Shown here in pieces: positions 44,734 through 55,279 of a stretch of 64,000 nt of DNA. The notes beneath the pieces were generated by a model. That model did no database searches, was not told the DNA's origin, and saw only the letters and a program-made list of their open reading frames with translations. The DNA is from Hyphomicrobiaceae bacterium. Lineage in GTDB: Bacteria > Pseudomonadota > Alphaproteobacteria > Rhizobiales > Methyloligellaceae. The stretch covers positions 1 through 64,000 of the forward strand of contig JALCBY010000019.1 in assembly GCA_028066055.1 (NCBI GenBank), given 5' to 3'. The position numbers and the translations under genes were made by a program. Within the stretch, counting starts at the first letter, position 1, and each line of letters opens with the position of its first letter.

Positions 44734-46377
44734 GTGGTTTCAGGCAGCCCTACTTCCGCATTGCCATCATCCGCGCGTCACGGCGACTGTGTGGTCATTG
44801 TCGGGGCCGGCCTGGCGGGCCTGTTCACCGCGCTGAAGCTTGCGCCGCGACCGGTCATTGTGATCTCTCCGACGCCGCTTGGCGAAGGTGCGTCCAGCGG
44901 CTGGGCGCAGGGCGGTATCGCCGCCGCGGTATCTGAAGGCGACACGCCGGAAGCCCATGCCCGCGACACGATCCGGGCCGGTGCGGGTATTGTCGATGAG
45001 CGCATGGCGCATCTTCTCGCCTCCGACGCGGCAGAGAGAATCGAAGACCTTCTGCGGCTCGGCGTACCGTTCGACAAGGATCTCGAGGGCAAGCTCCAGC
45101 TCTCCCGCGAGGCTGCGCACGGTGCACGTCGCATCGCCCGCGTCCGGGGCGACCTTGCAGGTAAGGCGATCATGGTGGCTGTGACGGATGCGGTTAAAAA
45201 GACGCCATCCATTCATGTGCTTGAGGGCATGTGCGCTCACGCGCTCGCTAAACGCGACGGTCGCGTGTGCGGTGTTCATCTGTGGCCTGCCGGTTCCCTG
45301 GGGCTGGGAGAAGCGATTTCATTGCCTGCCAAGGCTGTGGTGCTCGCGAGTGGCGGTTCGGGTCAGTTATACGAGGTGACGACCAACCCGACATCGGCGA
45401 ATGGCGAAGGTGTGGCAATGGCCGCGACGGCGGGCGCCGTCATTGCCGATGCCGAATTCGTTCAGTTCCACCCAACCGCACTCAATATCGGTCGCGATCC
45501 GGCGCCGCTTGCGACCGAGGCCCTGCGCGGCGAAGGTGCGGTGCTCATTAACGCGCGTGGCGAACGCTATATGACCGGTGTGCACGAGGACGCGGAGCTG
45601 GCGCCCCGTGATGTCGTTGCCCGCGCGACCTTCCGCGAAGTTCAATCCGGGCGCGGCGCCTTTATCGATTGCCGCGAGGCGATCGGTGCCAAGTTCCCAA
45701 ATGCGTTCCCGGGTTTGCATGAGGTTTGCCGAAGCGCCGACATCGATCCCGTAACCCAGCCGATCCCGATCGCACCGGCCGCCCACTACCACATGGGCGG
45801 CGTGCTGACCGACACCAACGGACGCACCAGCGTTGATGGGCTGTGGGCGTGCGGGGAAGTCGCCAGCACCGGCACCCACGGCGCCAATCGGCTCGCGTCA
45901 AATTCCCTACTCGAGACGGTCGTGTTTGGCGCGCGGACTGCGGCGGATATTGACCAGCTCTACCCATACCTCAGAGTACCGCCGGGGAACTTGCCTGCGC
46001 CACCCGCGCCCAACGGTTCGACAGCAGGCAGCCGCGACATCGACGTTTCAGGTCAGTCCCTGCGCCAGATCATGTCCACCTGCATCGGCGTCGTCAGAAA
46101 CGGTCCGAGCCTCCGCTTGGCGCTTCACCATCTGACCCGGCTTTTGGAGCAGGACGTACCGCGCCCGACGCTCAACGCAGCGTTGACCGCACAGTTTATC
46201 GCCATGGCGGCGCTGCAGCGCGAAGAATCGCGCGGCGCACAATTCCGGTCCGATTTTCCCGAGACGCGTGAAGACTGCAAAAAGCGAAGCTATCTGACGC
46301 TTTCCGAGGTGAGATCGAATGCCGAAGTCGTGACCGAGACGCCTTCAGACAATGTCATACATGCGGAGTTTTCCTGA
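44734..46377 (+). CDS. nadB: L-aspartate oxidase
   Basis: 547 residues with a GTG start preceded by AAGGGGAG. FAD-binding VIVGAGLAGLFTALKLA and SSGWAQGGIAAAV; active-site region FVQFHPTALNI and HYHMGGVLTDTNGRTS; and the flavin-binding NRLASNSLLETVVFGAR. It oxidises aspartate to iminoaspartate for NadA. The stop overlaps nadC by 1 bp (TGATG), so the three genes are one operon. Confidence 0.96.
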   Translation: MVSGSPTSALPSSARHGDCVVIVGAGLAGLFTALKLAPRPVIVISPTPLGEGASSGWAQGGIAAAVSEGDTPEAHARDTIRAGAGIVDERMAHLLASDAAERIEDLLRLGVPFDKDLEGKLQLSREAAHGARRIARVRGDLAGKAIMVAVTDAVKKTPSIHVLEGMCAHALAKRDGRVCGVHLWPAGSLGLGEAISLPAKAVVLASGGSGQLYEVTTNPTSANGEGVAMAATAGAVIADAEFVQFHPTALNIGRDPAPLATEALRGEGAVLINARGERYMTGVHEDAELAPRDVVARATFREVQSGRGAFIDCREAIGAKFPNAFPGLHEVCRSADIDPVTQPIPIAPAAHYHMGGVLTDTNGRTSVDGLWACGEVASTGTHGANRLASNSLLETVVFGARTAADIDQLYPYLRVPPGNLPAPPAPNGSTAGSRDIDVSGQSLRQIMSTCIGVVRNGPSLRLALHHLTRLLEQDVPRPTLNAALTAQFIAMAALQREESRGAQFRSDFPETREDCKKRSYLTLSEVRSNAEVVTETPSDNVIHAEFS

Positions 46378-47273
46378 TGAGTTCAGCCGGCTCCTTACAC
46401 CCGATACCGACTGCAACTGACCAGTCATTGGCGCCCCTGCCCTCGTCCCTCGTCGAGGCGGCGGTCGACGCTGCACTCAAGGAAGACCTCGGCCTGGTTG
46501 GGGATATCACGACACAGTCCACAATTTCCCCAAGCCAGAAGGCACACGCCGCCATCGTTGCCCGTGCGGCCGGCCGGATCGCCGGCTTGCAATGCGCCAA
46601 TATCGCATTCTGGAAATGCGATCCCGATATCGTCTTCAGGATCGAACAACCTGACGGCGCAGACGTGCGCCCGGGAGATGTAATCGCCGGAGTTTCCGGG
46701 CCCGCGGCGGCGATTCTCACCGGCGAACGCACCGCGTTGAATTTCATGTGTCACCTGAGTGGCATCGCGACCCTCACCGCACAATATGTCAAGGCTGTCG
46801 AGGGAACCGGCGCGAGCATCTGCTGCACCCGCAAAACCACGCCGGGGCTGCGGGCACTTGAAAAATACGCGGTCCGGGCGGGCGGAGGCCAGAACCATCG
46901 CTTCGGGTTGTTTGATGCGGTGTTGATCAAGGACAATCACGTTGCGGCAGCGGGCGGCATCAAAAACGCCGTCGGTCGCGTTCGATCTGAGGCCGGACAC
47001 ATGGTGAAAGTCGAGGTTGAGGTCGACACACTCGATCAGTTCGACGAACTTCTGAAGCTAAAGGCGGACGCAGTCCTGCTGGACAATATGTCTCCGGAAC
47101 AACTACGCGAGGCCGTACGCCGGGCAAAGGGTAAGCTCGTCACGGAAGCATCCGGCGGCGTCAATCTGGAAACTGTACGAGAAATTGCCGAAACGGGTGT
47201 CGATTTGATTTCGGTGGGCCGGCTTACCCATTCCCCGCAAGCGCTAGACCTCGGCCTCGATTTTCAGGGCTGA
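46377..47273 (+). CDS. nadC: Nicotinate-nucleotide pyrophosphorylase (carboxylating)
   Basis: 298 residues. Quinolinate/PRPP-binding motifs: LKEDLGLVGDITTQSTI, GERTALNFMCHLSGIAT, CTRKTTPGLRALEKYAV and GGGQNHRFGLFDAVLIKDNH, with EASGGVNLETVREIAETG at the end. It converts quinolinate to nicotinate mononucleotide. Its last 50 bp overlap the convergent wall-hydrolase gene. Confidence 0.97.
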   Translation: MSSAGSLHPIPTATDQSLAPLPSSLVEAAVDAALKEDLGLVGDITTQSTISPSQKAHAAIVARAAGRIAGLQCANIAFWKCDPDIVFRIEQPDGADVRPGDVIAGVSGPAAAILTGERTALNFMCHLSGIATLTAQYVKAVEGTGASICCTRKTTPGLRALEKYAVRAGGGQNHRFGLFDAVLIKDNHVAAAGGIKNAVGRVRSEAGHMVKVEVEVDTLDQFDELLKLKADAVLLDNMSPEQLREAVRRAKGKLVTEASGGVNLETVREIAETGVDLISVGRLTHSPQALDLGLDFQG

Positions 47274-48279
47274 GAACGTCTTCGATCTGCTCGCCCTTGA
47301 CGCGATAGAAGATGTGGGTGCCGACCTTCTTGACCTTGTTGAGATCCCGGCGCCAGCGCGGTGCCACATAATTCGCATGGTAATGCGTTGAATAACCGAT
47401 ATCGTTGAGGAAACTCCGGCCTTCCATCATACGTTTAGCGACCTGATTGGCCTGGCGCCACTTCGCCTTATTCTTTGGAACGTCGGACCGGCCATCACAG
47501 GTGAACGAGAACTGGCAGCCCGTACGGCGCATCTGGCCCTGGAACACGACACCGCAGACCGTGTCCGGGTAAAGAGATGACCGCACCCGGTTCATGACCA
47601 CCTGCGCCACCGCAACCTGTCCCTTCACGGACTCTCCGCGTGCTTCGAAGTAAATGGCGGTCGCCAGACAACGGCGTTGTCTGCCCTGATATTCCTTTTC
47701 CGATTCGCCCTTGAAATTGAGGCTTCTCGGCACCTTGCCGGTAAGTCTTTCAGCAACCTGCTTTTCATCGCCCACGAGCGAAGAGAGGAACAGAGAAGCC
47801 GTGCTGCGTTCAGCAACCGGAATTCGCGGAGTTCCGCCAAGTCCGGCCGTCATGAAAGCACCGCGCGACTCGGGCGCTTCAGACGTATCCGCGTTATGCA
47901 AAGCCACTTCGTCGGCCTTGCGAGGTGGAACGGAGCCGGTCACGATCATGTCGGCGCGCACCGCCGCCTTGGCGATTCGGGTCTCCCCTGCCTTGCCCTT
48001 CGTGGAATGGGTGAATTCGATATAACGGTCGGCGCGCGGTCCCCTGCGGGGCGCGGCAAACAGATGCGCCGCTTCGTTGCCTACCTTCGTTCGCTTGATC
48101 GCAGCAGTATTGTCAGGGATGTGCCGGCCATGGACCGATCCGATTCCCGAGACGGTCGGGTTCACCGCAACGCCCAGATTGGCAGGATCGCCCGCATAGT
48201 AGCCGAACGCCAACGCGGGCGCGACCACCACTCCCGCGGCGGCAAGCTGCCACTTCCTGCGTACGAGATGAATCCCCAT
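47224..48279 (-). CDS. SleB-type cell wall hydrolase
   Basis: 351 residues from ATG 48279. N-terminal hydrophobic segment (KWQLAAAGVVVAPALAFGYYA) anchors or exports it. A long low-complexity linker follows. The C-terminal third has the SleB/Hydrolase_2 fold: RCLATAIYFEARGESVKGQVAV, AQVVMNRVRSSLYPDTVCGV, then CQFSFTCDG with paired cysteines and STHYHANYV. It cleaves peptidoglycan. Non-sporulating relatives use it in wall turnover. The C-terminal end overlaps nadC. The upstream 40 residues in frame are probably not translated. Confidence 0.87.
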   Translation of the reverse strand: MGIHLVRRKWQLAAAGVVVAPALAFGYYAGDPANLGVAVNPTVSGIGSVHGRHIPDNTAAIKRTKVGNEAAHLFAAPRRGPRADRYIEFTHSTKGKAGETRIAKAAVRADMIVTGSVPPRKADEVALHNADTSEAPESRGAFMTAGLGGTPRIPVAERSTASLFLSSLVGDEKQVAERLTGKVPRSLNFKGESEKEYQGRQRRCLATAIYFEARGESVKGQVAVAQVVMNRVRSSLYPDTVCGVVFQGQMRRTGCQFSFTCDGRSDVPKNKAKWRQANQVAKRMMEGRSFLNDIGYSTHYHANYVAPRWRRDLNKVKKVGTHIFYRVKGEQIEDVLSPENRGRGLALAGNG

Positions 48280-48425
48280 CCGAGCAGTTACCCAATATAC
48301 ATTACGACCCGGGAAGGCGGACTCGCACTCGAGTTTTTGACTTCCCCTCGAACTCACGGCAAAGGTACCCACTTCACCAGAGTTTAGTTTGCCCCCCAAC
48401 AGGGCGAAGGCAATTTAGGCATGAA

Positions 48426-48443
48426 AAGACTTACGTGAGTCTT
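48426..48443. repeat. Near-perfect inverted repeat upstream of the wall hydrolase
   Basis: AAGACT (48426-48431), TACGTG, then AGTCTT (48438-48443). Arms are exact, and the centre is almost palindromic. It lies about 150 bp upstream of the wall-hydrolase start in the 295-bp gap to ppdK, where nothing else was found. Could be a regulator site. Confidence 0.4.
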
Positions 48444-48574
48444 AATCTTACCCGCATGCGGCACCTTCATTCCGCACGCTAGAACGCAGTATTTAAACCA
48501 ACTATGGGAAAAATGTGAATAGCAAAAGCCACATAAATCCAACAGCTTGATCTGAATATCCACGCAAAATGTGG

Positions 48575-51280
48575 CTAGGATTTGGCCGACTTTCGACGCA
48601 GCACCGCCTGGGCCGCCGCCAGACGCGCGACCGGAAGCCGAAACGGCGAACAGGAAACATAGTCCAGTCCCACTTTTTCGCAGAAATCGACCGATGCGGG
48701 ATCACCGGCATGCTCTCCGCAAATCCCGAGTTTGATATCGGCGCGTGTCTTTCGCCCGCGCTTCACACCGATATCGACCAACTCGCCAACCCCACGGGTG
48801 TCAATCGAGACAAAGGGGTCGACCTCGAATATGCCCCTGTTCGTGTAATCGCCTAGGAAACTGGCCGAATCGTCCCGGCTGAGACCGTAGGCAGTTTGCG
48901 TTAAGTCATTGGTTCCAAAAGAGAAAAACTCTGCCGACTCCGCAATTTCATCTGCCAGAAGGCATGCGCGCGGCAACTCGATCATGGTCCCGATCTGATA
49001 GTTGAGCTCGACACCCTTTTCCTTCTGTACCTCCTCGGCGACCGCCACGATACGCCCGTGCAGAAAGTCGAACTCTTCCCGCGATGTGATGAGCGGAATC
49101 ATAACTTCAACCACAACGGGTTCGCCGGTCTTCGCACCAGCCTCCGCCGCCGCTTCGAATATCGCGCGCGCCTGCATCTCGGTGACTTCCGGGTAGGTGA
49201 TAGCGAGCCGGCAGCCGCGGTGTCCGAGCATCGGATTGAACTCTTTCAGCTCACCCACCCGATATCTGAGCTTTTCCGCACTTGTTCCAAGCGATTCGGC
49301 CACTTCGGCGATTTCTTCTTCGTGATGCGGCAGGAACTCGTGCAACGGCGGGTCGAGCAGGCGGATGGTAACCGGCAAACCTGCCATGATTTCGAACAGT
49401 GCGGTGAAATCATCCCGCTGCATGGGCAGGATCTTCTCGAGCGCAGCGCGGCGGCCTTCCTGCGTTTCCGCAAGGATCATCTCACGCACCGCGAGAATAC
49501 GCTCATGCTCAAAGAACATATGTTCCGTCCGGCAAAGGCCAATCCCTTCCGCACCGAACTGCCGCGACTGCTTCGCATCCGCAGGCGTGTCGGCATTGGC
49601 GCGGATGCCAAGGCGACGGACCTTGTCGGCCCAGCCCATCAGGGTCGCGAAATCGCCGGTCAATTCCGGCTGCAGCATCGCCACTTCGCCCTTGAGCACC
49701 TGCCCCGTGGTTCCGTCGATCGTGATGACGTCGCCTTTTTTGAGCGTTTCGCCGCCCGAGCGCATGGTCTGCGCTTCATAATCGATGTGAACGGTGCCTG
49801 CGCCGGACACACAGGGCCGGCCCATGCCGCGCGCGACGACAGCTGCGTGACTGGTCATGCCGCCGCGGGTGGTCAGAATGCCGGCGGCCGCGTGCATACC
49901 GTGAATGTCCTCCGGGCTCGTCTCGATGCGCACGAGAATAACGGTCTTGCCCTGCGCGACCATGCGTTCGGCTTCATCCGGATTGAAGACGATTTCGCCA
50001 ACCGCCGCCCCCGGAGACGCGGGCAGCCCTGTCGCCACAATCGTGCGCTCGGCATCCGGATCGAGCATCGGATGCAGCAACGTATCGAGCTGCATCGGAT
50101 CGACACGCCCAATCGCTTCTTCCTTGCTGATGACGCCCTCGGAAACCATGTCGACCGCGATCTTGAGGGCTGCCTTCGCCGTACGCTTACCGGCGCGGGT
50201 CTGGAGCATCCAGAGCTTGCCCTCCTCGACCGTGAACTCGATGTCCTGCATGTCGTGGTAACGGGTCTCCAGCCGATCGAAAACGTCCGACAGCTCCTTG
50301 AAGACATCCGGCATAACCGCTTCGAGAGACGGCTTGTCGTCGCCCGCTTCCTCGCGCGCAGCCTCCGTCAGGCTTTGCGGCGTGCGGATGCCGGCGACCA
50401 CGTCTTCGCCCTGCGCATTGACGAGGAATTCCCCATAAATTTCCTTGTCGCCGGTGGACGGGTTCCGCGTGAAAGCAACGCCCGTCGCGCTGGTTTCGCC
50501 CATGTTGCCGAACACCATGGCCTGAATGTTAACCGCCGTACCCCAGTCATCGGGGATTTGGTGCAGCCTGCGGTACGTCTTCGCCCGCGCATTCTGCCAG
50601 GATCCGAACACCGCGGAGATCGCACCCCAGAGCTGGGCGTGAATGTCCTGCGGAAATGCCTCGCCCAGCTCGTTCTGGACGCAATCCTTGTACTCACCGA
50701 TCACCTCGGCCCAATCGTCCGCCGTCAGATCCGTGTCGAGCGAGTGGCCATTCAGATTGCGATAGTTCTCCAGAATGTCCTCGAAGAAATGGTGATCGAC
50801 CCCGAGCACGACGTCGGAATACATCTGGATGAAACGCCGGTAACTGTCGTAAGCGAACCTCTTGTCGCCTGACTGTTTGGCGACTGCTTCTACCGTCTCA
50901 TCGTTCAGTCCGAGATTGAGGACGGTATCCATCATGCCCGGCATGGACGCACGGGCGCCGGATCGCACCGAGACCAGCAGCGGACGTTCGGCATCGCCAA
51001 AAACACGACCCGTTGATGTGCCGATGGCAGCGAGCGCCGCTTCGACCTGAGGGACGAGCGTGTCTGGCAGCTTGTCGCCGTTTTCGTAGTAGGCCGCACA
51101 GACATCGGTCGTGATGGTGAAACCCGGCGGGACCGGCAGGCCGAGATTGGACATCTCGGCAAGGTTGGCGCCCTTGCCACCCAGCACCTCTTTCATGCCG
51201 GCAGCACCTTCGGCCTCACCGGCGCCGAAGCTGTAAACCCACTTGGGCGCAGGCTCAGTTGCGCTCTGCGGCTCGCTCAT
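48575..51280 (-). CDS. ppdK: Pyruvate, phosphate dikinase
   Basis: 901 residues from ATG 51280. The nucleotide-binding domain begins VYSFGAGEAEG and has GGKGANLAEMSNLGLPVPPGF. The swivelling phosphohistidine domain has TRGGMTSHAAVVARGMGRPC with the catalytic His. The C-terminal TIM barrel has EGIGLCRTEHMFF, GTMIELPRACLLAD and FSFGTNDLTQTAYGLSRDD. It interconverts pyruvate and PEP using ATP and Pi. Gluconeogenesis from C3 acids is the usual bacterial role. Confidence 0.97.
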   Translation of the reverse strand: MSEPQSATEPAPKWVYSFGAGEAEGAAGMKEVLGGKGANLAEMSNLGLPVPPGFTITTDVCAAYYENGDKLPDTLVPQVEAALAAIGTSTGRVFGDAERPLLVSVRSGARASMPGMMDTVLNLGLNDETVEAVAKQSGDKRFAYDSYRRFIQMYSDVVLGVDHHFFEDILENYRNLNGHSLDTDLTADDWAEVIGEYKDCVQNELGEAFPQDIHAQLWGAISAVFGSWQNARAKTYRRLHQIPDDWGTAVNIQAMVFGNMGETSATGVAFTRNPSTGDKEIYGEFLVNAQGEDVVAGIRTPQSLTEAAREEAGDDKPSLEAVMPDVFKELSDVFDRLETRYHDMQDIEFTVEEGKLWMLQTRAGKRTAKAALKIAVDMVSEGVISKEEAIGRVDPMQLDTLLHPMLDPDAERTIVATGLPASPGAAVGEIVFNPDEAERMVAQGKTVILVRIETSPEDIHGMHAAAGILTTRGGMTSHAAVVARGMGRPCVSGAGTVHIDYEAQTMRSGGETLKKGDVITIDGTTGQVLKGEVAMLQPELTGDFATLMGWADKVRRLGIRANADTPADAKQSRQFGAEGIGLCRTEHMFFEHERILAVREMILAETQEGRRAALEKILPMQRDDFTALFEIMAGLPVTIRLLDPPLHEFLPHHEEEIAEVAESLGTSAEKLRYRVGELKEFNPMLGHRGCRLAITYPEVTEMQARAIFEAAAEAGAKTGEPVVVEVMIPLITSREEFDFLHGRIVAVAEEVQKEKGVELNYQIGTMIELPRACLLADEIAESAEFFSFGTNDLTQTAYGLSRDDSASFLGDYTNRGIFEVDPFVSIDTRGVGELVDIGVKRGRKTRADIKLGICGEHAGDPASVDFCEKVGLDYVSCSPFRLPVARLAAAQAVLRRKSAKS

Positions 51281-51382
51281 TTGCCATCCCTTTTGCTCGC
51301 AGTGGACTTGCTGGCGTTTGTTTAACGCTGCGCTGCACAAGACTCAATGCGGAGATCGCTCAATGATGGGGATTATCCTCAG

Positions 51383-51811
51383 TCACTCAGGCAGTTCGAG
51401 AACGCCGTCCCCACGAATCGCAATGAACGGATTGTGCGCAACTTCCCATACATGGCCATCAAGATCGGCGAAATAGCCGCCATACCCGCCCCAGAAGGTC
51501 TTGGCGGCGGGTTTGAGAATCTTTGCGCCTGCGGATGCTGCGAGCGCCATAAAGTCGTCGACCGCCGCCTCGCTCTCCAGATTCTGGGCGATGGTGATCC
51601 CGCCCTTCCCTGTCCAGTGATCCTGCGCGCATGCGTCCTCCGCCAGGGCTTCAGCACCGAACAGCGACAGCACGGCGCTGCCTGCCTTGAAAAACGAGAT
51701 GGTCGGCTGGCTCGCCGTTTGTGACTTCACAAAACCGAGTTTCTCGTAAAAAGCGGTCGCCTTCTCGAGGTCGGCAACGCCGAGCCCGACAATATTGATA
51801 CGCGAAGACAT
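51383..51811 (-). CDS. VOC-family (glyoxalase/bleomycin-resistance fold) protein
   Basis: 142 residues. Two beta-alpha-beta-beta-beta modules: INIVGLGVADLEKATAFYEKLGF in the first and FWGGYGGYFADLDGHVWEVAHNP in the second, with metal-type residues (E/H positions) in part. The family ranges from glyoxalases to dioxygenase-like and binding proteins; no substrate is suggested. It follows glyS by 4 bp, perhaps in its operon. Confidence 0.87.
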   Translation of the reverse strand: MSSRINIVGLGVADLEKATAFYEKLGFVKSQTASQPTISFFKAGSAVLSLFGAEALAEDACAQDHWTGKGGITIAQNLESEAAVDDFMALAASAGAKILKPAAKTFWGGYGGYFADLDGHVWEVAHNPFIAIRGDGVLELPE

Positions 51812-51815
51812 GGAG

Positions 51816-54023
51816 CTATCCCTCGATTTTGGAAAAATCCGCGACGGAATACGTCGCTTCCCTGATCCGGTTGAGCAGTTTCAGGCGGTTTTCACGAAGC
51901 GCCGGATCGTCGGCATTGACCGTCACGTGATCGAAGAATGCATCGACCGGTCCGCGCAGTTTTGCCATTACCGCCATGGCAGCCTCGAAATCTTCCTGTC
52001 CAATTGCCGACGATGCTGCGCCCGAAGCTTCGGCAACGGCTGCAGCAAGGGTTCTTTCCTCATCCTGCTCGAACAGTGTTTCATCTGGAAGGCCATGAAA
52101 CGTGCGTCCATCCTTCTTCTCCTCGATGCGAAGAATGTTCTGGGCGCGCTTGATTCCGGCCAGCAGGTTCGTGCCATCGTCGGTCGAGAGGAATCGCCCG
52201 AGCGCCTCGACACGGGCGACGATCATCAGAAGGTCGTCTGCGTCGTCCGAAATGACCGCATCGATCAGATCGTGCCGCGCCCCTCGGTCCCGCAGATAAA
52301 CCTTGAGACGGTCATGGAAGAAGCCGACAAGATCTTCAAGGGCCAGCGGAAAGCGCTGGGAAAATTCCTCCTCGAATTCCGAGGAAGCCTGTCCGAATGC
52401 GTCGCGGAAAATCTTCGCCCAATAGTCGATGTCGAAGTTCTCGATATCGATCAAGTCATGCAGGGCACCGAACGGTTCCAGCGCATCGAGTGCGTATTTG
52501 CGTGAGATCTGAAACGCCAGTTCGGCACGAACGATACGCCGGATGGGCAGACGAAGCCTGTTCTCCAGAACGATGCGAATAAGCCCCAACGCCGCACGTC
52601 TGAGGGCATAAGGATCTTTTGATCCGGTCGGTTTTTCGTCGATGGCCCAGAAGCCGACAAGCGTATCCAGTTTGTCCGCAAGCGCGACCGCCACGGACAC
52701 GGGCTCGGTGGGTACTGCATCATTGGGCCCTTGCGGGCGGTAGTGCGCTTCGATCGCCGCTGCGACTGCTGCGTCCTCGTCCTGATCGAGCGCGTAGTAG
52801 CGGCCCATGAGGCCCTGGAGGTCTGGAAACTCGACAACCATGTCGCTCACAAGGTCTGCCTTGCACAGCGCCGCCGCTCGGGCCGACATGTCAGGATCTG
52901 CACCCACCAGAGGTGCCACATCGCGTGCGAGCTTCTTCAGCCGTTCGACGCGTTCCGCCTGAGTCCCGAGTTTTTCGTGAAAAATGACCCCCTCAAGTTC
53001 GGGCAGCCTCTCCTCCAACCGCGCCTTACGGTCCTGATCCCAGAAGAATTTGGCGTCCGACAGGCGTGCCCGGATAACGCGTTCGTTGCCGGAAACGATT
53101 TCCTTGCCGCCATCTTCGGCAATCAGATTCGACACCAGGATGAAGGTATTGGCAAGTTGGCCGGACTTTCCGTCCCTCAACGAGAAGCACTTCTGGTGCT
53201 TCTTGATGGCCGTGATGATCACTTCCGGTGGCACGTCCAGAAACGCTTCATCGAATGTGCCCGAAAGCACGGCCGGCCATTCCACGAGCCCGGCATTTTC
53301 TGCAAGAAGCGCGGGATCCTCGACCAGTTCAAGCCCGGCTGCTTTTGCCGCCTCTTGCGCACCTTCGAAAATGAGGTCCTGCCTCTCCTTGCTGTCGAGG
53401 ATCACATAGGCCTCGCGCAGACGCTTCTCGTAATCCGCAAAGTCATTGACCGTGAAGGTTTGCGGCGCCATGAAACGATGGCCGCGGGTTTCATTGCCGC
53501 TCTCGATGCCATCGACTTCAACGCCAACCAGCTTTCCCCCGAACAGGCAGAGAATCGAATGCAGCGGACGCACCCATCTGAGGGTGCCGCTGCCCCAGCG
53601 TTGCGATTTGGGCCAGGGGAACTGGCGAATGATGTCGGCGATCACCTCGCTCAGGATGTCCGGCGTTGCACGGCCAGGTTTTTCGATGCGTGCGACGTAG
53701 AAATCCCCCTTCTTCTCGTCGGAAACAACCTCAGCTTGGTCAATCGAAGACAGGCCCGCGCCGCGCAGAAAACCCTCGATCGCCTTGTCCGGTGAACCGA
53801 CCCGCGGTCCCTTTCGCTCTTCGGAGATATCCGGCGATTTCTCGGGCAAGCCATTGACTACCAACGTCAGCCGCCGCGGCCCGGCAAAATTTCTTGCCTC
53901 CTTGAAGTCGAGACCAGCGTTCTTTAGGGCGTCCGTGACGAGGCGCTGCAAATCATCGCCCGCACGGGCTTGCATGCCCGCCGGGATTTCCTCGGAAAAG
54001 AGCTCAAGGAGCAAGTCGCTCAT
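51816..54023 (-). CDS. glyS: Glycine--tRNA ligase beta subunit
   Basis: 735 residues from ATG 54023, which overlaps the glyQ stop in an ATGA. N-terminal [15 protein letters not shown]; internal HKQKCF-like region [41 protein letters not shown]; and a C-terminal anticodon-binding and DALR-like helical region with [17 protein letters not shown]. It pairs with GlyQ in the tetrameric bacterial enzyme. Confidence 0.97.
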   Translation of the reverse strand: MSDLLLELFSEEIPAGMQARAGDDLQRLVTDALKNAGLDFKEARNFAGPRRLTLVVNGLPEKSPDISEERKGPRVGSPDKAIEGFLRGAGLSSIDQAEVVSDEKKGDFYVARIEKPGRATPDILSEVIADIIRQFPWPKSQRWGSGTLRWVRPLHSILCLFGGKLVGVEVDGIESGNETRGHRFMAPQTFTVNDFADYEKRLREAYVILDSKERQDLIFEGAQEAAKAAGLELVEDPALLAENAGLVEWPAVLSGTFDEAFLDVPPEVIITAIKKHQKCFSLRDGKSGQLANTFILVSNLIAEDGGKEIVSGNERVIRARLSDAKFFWDQDRKARLEERLPELEGVIFHEKLGTQAERVERLKKLARDVAPLVGADPDMSARAAALCKADLVSDMVVEFPDLQGLMGRYYALDQDEDAAVAAAIEAHYRPQGPNDAVPTEPVSVAVALADKLDTLVGFWAIDEKPTGSKDPYALRRAALGLIRIVLENRLRLPIRRIVRAELAFQISRKYALDALEPFGALHDLIDIENFDIDYWAKIFRDAFGQASSEFEEEFSQRFPLALEDLVGFFHDRLKVYLRDRGARHDLIDAVISDDADDLLMIVARVEALGRFLSTDDGTNLLAGIKRAQNILRIEEKKDGRTFHGLPDETLFEQDEERTLAAAVAEASGAASSAIGQEDFEAAMAVMAKLRGPVDAFFDHVTVNADDPALRENRLKLLNRIREATYSVADFSKIEG

Positions 54024-54952
54024 CTCGCTTCTCCTGCCTCGGTCTGCAGCCAGGCCCCGCAACAGGCCTTAGCAAGATCGCGGACGCGCAGGATATAGGC
54101 TTGGCGTTCGGTGACGGAAATGACGCCGCGCGCATCAAGCAGATTGAAAATGTGGGAGGCCTTGATGCATTGATCATAGGCCGGCAGGACGCATTCATGG
54201 TGGCTCGTCTCGCCGCGATCCCCGGCCTCCAGCAGCGCTTTGCACTCGGCTTCGGCATCGCGAAAATGCTGCAGCAGCCGCCCCGTATCCGCATATTCGA
54301 AATTGTGCCGGGAGTACTCCCGCTCCGCCTGCAGGAACACGTCACCGTAGGTAACCTTGTTTTCGCCCTCGCGGCCGTTGAAGTTCAGGTTGTACACATT
54401 GTCGACGCCCTGGCAGTACATGGCGAGCCGCTCCAACCCATAGGTCAACTCGCCCGAAACCGGCGCGCAGTCATACCCGCCAACCTGCTGGAAATATGTG
54501 AATTGCGAGACCTCCATTCCGTCGCACCACACTTCCCAGCCAAGTCCCCACGCCCCGAGCGTCGGGCTCTCCCAATCGTCTTCGACAAAGCGTATGTCGT
54601 GGTTCTTCGGATCGATACCGATGGCATAGAGCGACCGCAGGTAGAGATCCTGAATATCAGGCGGGCTGGGTTTCAGGATCACCTGAAACTGGTAGTAGTG
54701 CTGCAACCTGTTGGGGTTCTCGCCGTAGCGTCCGTCGGTGGGACGGCGCGAAGGTTGGACGAAGGCCGCATTCCACGGCTTCGGGCCAAGCGAACGCAAT
54801 GTCGTTGCCGGATGAAACGTCCCCGCGCCCACCTCAATGTCATAGGGCTGAAGCAGCACGCAGCCGTAAGCTGCCCAGTACTGCTGGAGTACCAGGATCA
54901 GATCCTGAAAAGACCTGTCCGGCCTGAGTTGTGCGGGTTCTGTGTTGGCCAT
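54020..54952 (-). CDS. glyQ: Glycine--tRNA ligase alpha subunit
   Basis: 310 residues, the usual length. [24 protein letters not shown], the class II motif [27 protein letters not shown]-type motif ([19 protein letters not shown]), and [26 protein letters not shown]. It catalyses glycine activation. Translationally coupled to glyS. Confidence 0.98.
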   Translation of the reverse strand: MANTEPAQLRPDRSFQDLILVLQQYWAAYGCVLLQPYDIEVGAGTFHPATTLRSLGPKPWNAAFVQPSRRPTDGRYGENPNRLQHYYQFQVILKPSPPDIQDLYLRSLYAIGIDPKNHDIRFVEDDWESPTLGAWGLGWEVWCDGMEVSQFTYFQQVGGYDCAPVSGELTYGLERLAMYCQGVDNVYNLNFNGREGENKVTYGDVFLQAEREYSRHNFEYADTGRLLQHFRDAEAECKALLEAGDRGETSHHECVLPAYDQCIKASHIFNLLDARGVISVTERQAYILRVRDLAKACCGAWLQTEAGEAR

Positions 54953-55065
54953 GAGGACTGCCCGGGGGATTCGTTATCCGTCCGCGCCTTGTTATGCGCG
55001 CCTGCCCCCATGAGGCAACCGTTTCTTGCAGGGTTTTTCAAGTTCGACAGTCCGGATGGACGCAT

Positions 55066-55263
55066 CTATCGGTCGTCAGGCGGCGTGTACACGCCGGTTT
55101 TCGGATCGCGTTTCAGCTTCGGGGCTTCTTCTGCATACCGCTTCCCGAGTTCATCCTCCGCGTCGCGCAGAACGGAGCGGATACGGTCCTGCTCCTTGCG
55201 ATACCACCTGTAGCCAATCCAGATTCCGGCACCGGCAAGCAGGACGAGCAAAAGCTGCGGCAT
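55066..55263 (-). CDS. Small single-pass membrane protein
   Basis: 65 residues from ATG 55263. N-terminal transmembrane segment (LLLVLLAGAGIWIGYRWY) followed by a charged helix (RKEQDRIRSVLRDAEDELGKRYAEEA) and a short KTGVYTPPD end. This type is common beside sppA in Rhizobiales. It lies 16 bp after sppA, likely co-transcribed. Function unknown. Confidence 0.7.
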   Translation of the reverse strand: MPQLLLVLLAGAGIWIGYRWYRKEQDRIRSVLRDAEDELGKRYAEEAPKLKRDPKTGVYTPPDDR

Positions 55264-55279
55264 GATCTTTTCAGTTCCG

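Noticed and set aside
49058-50872. 604-codon plus-strand frame opposite ppdK.
   Set aside because: Long antisense frames are expected in GC-rich genes; the protein is His/Arg-rich with no motif, while ppdK is complete.
52731-53795. 354-codon plus-strand frame opposite glyS.
   Set aside because: Antisense shadow of a complete glyS; no start context or domain.
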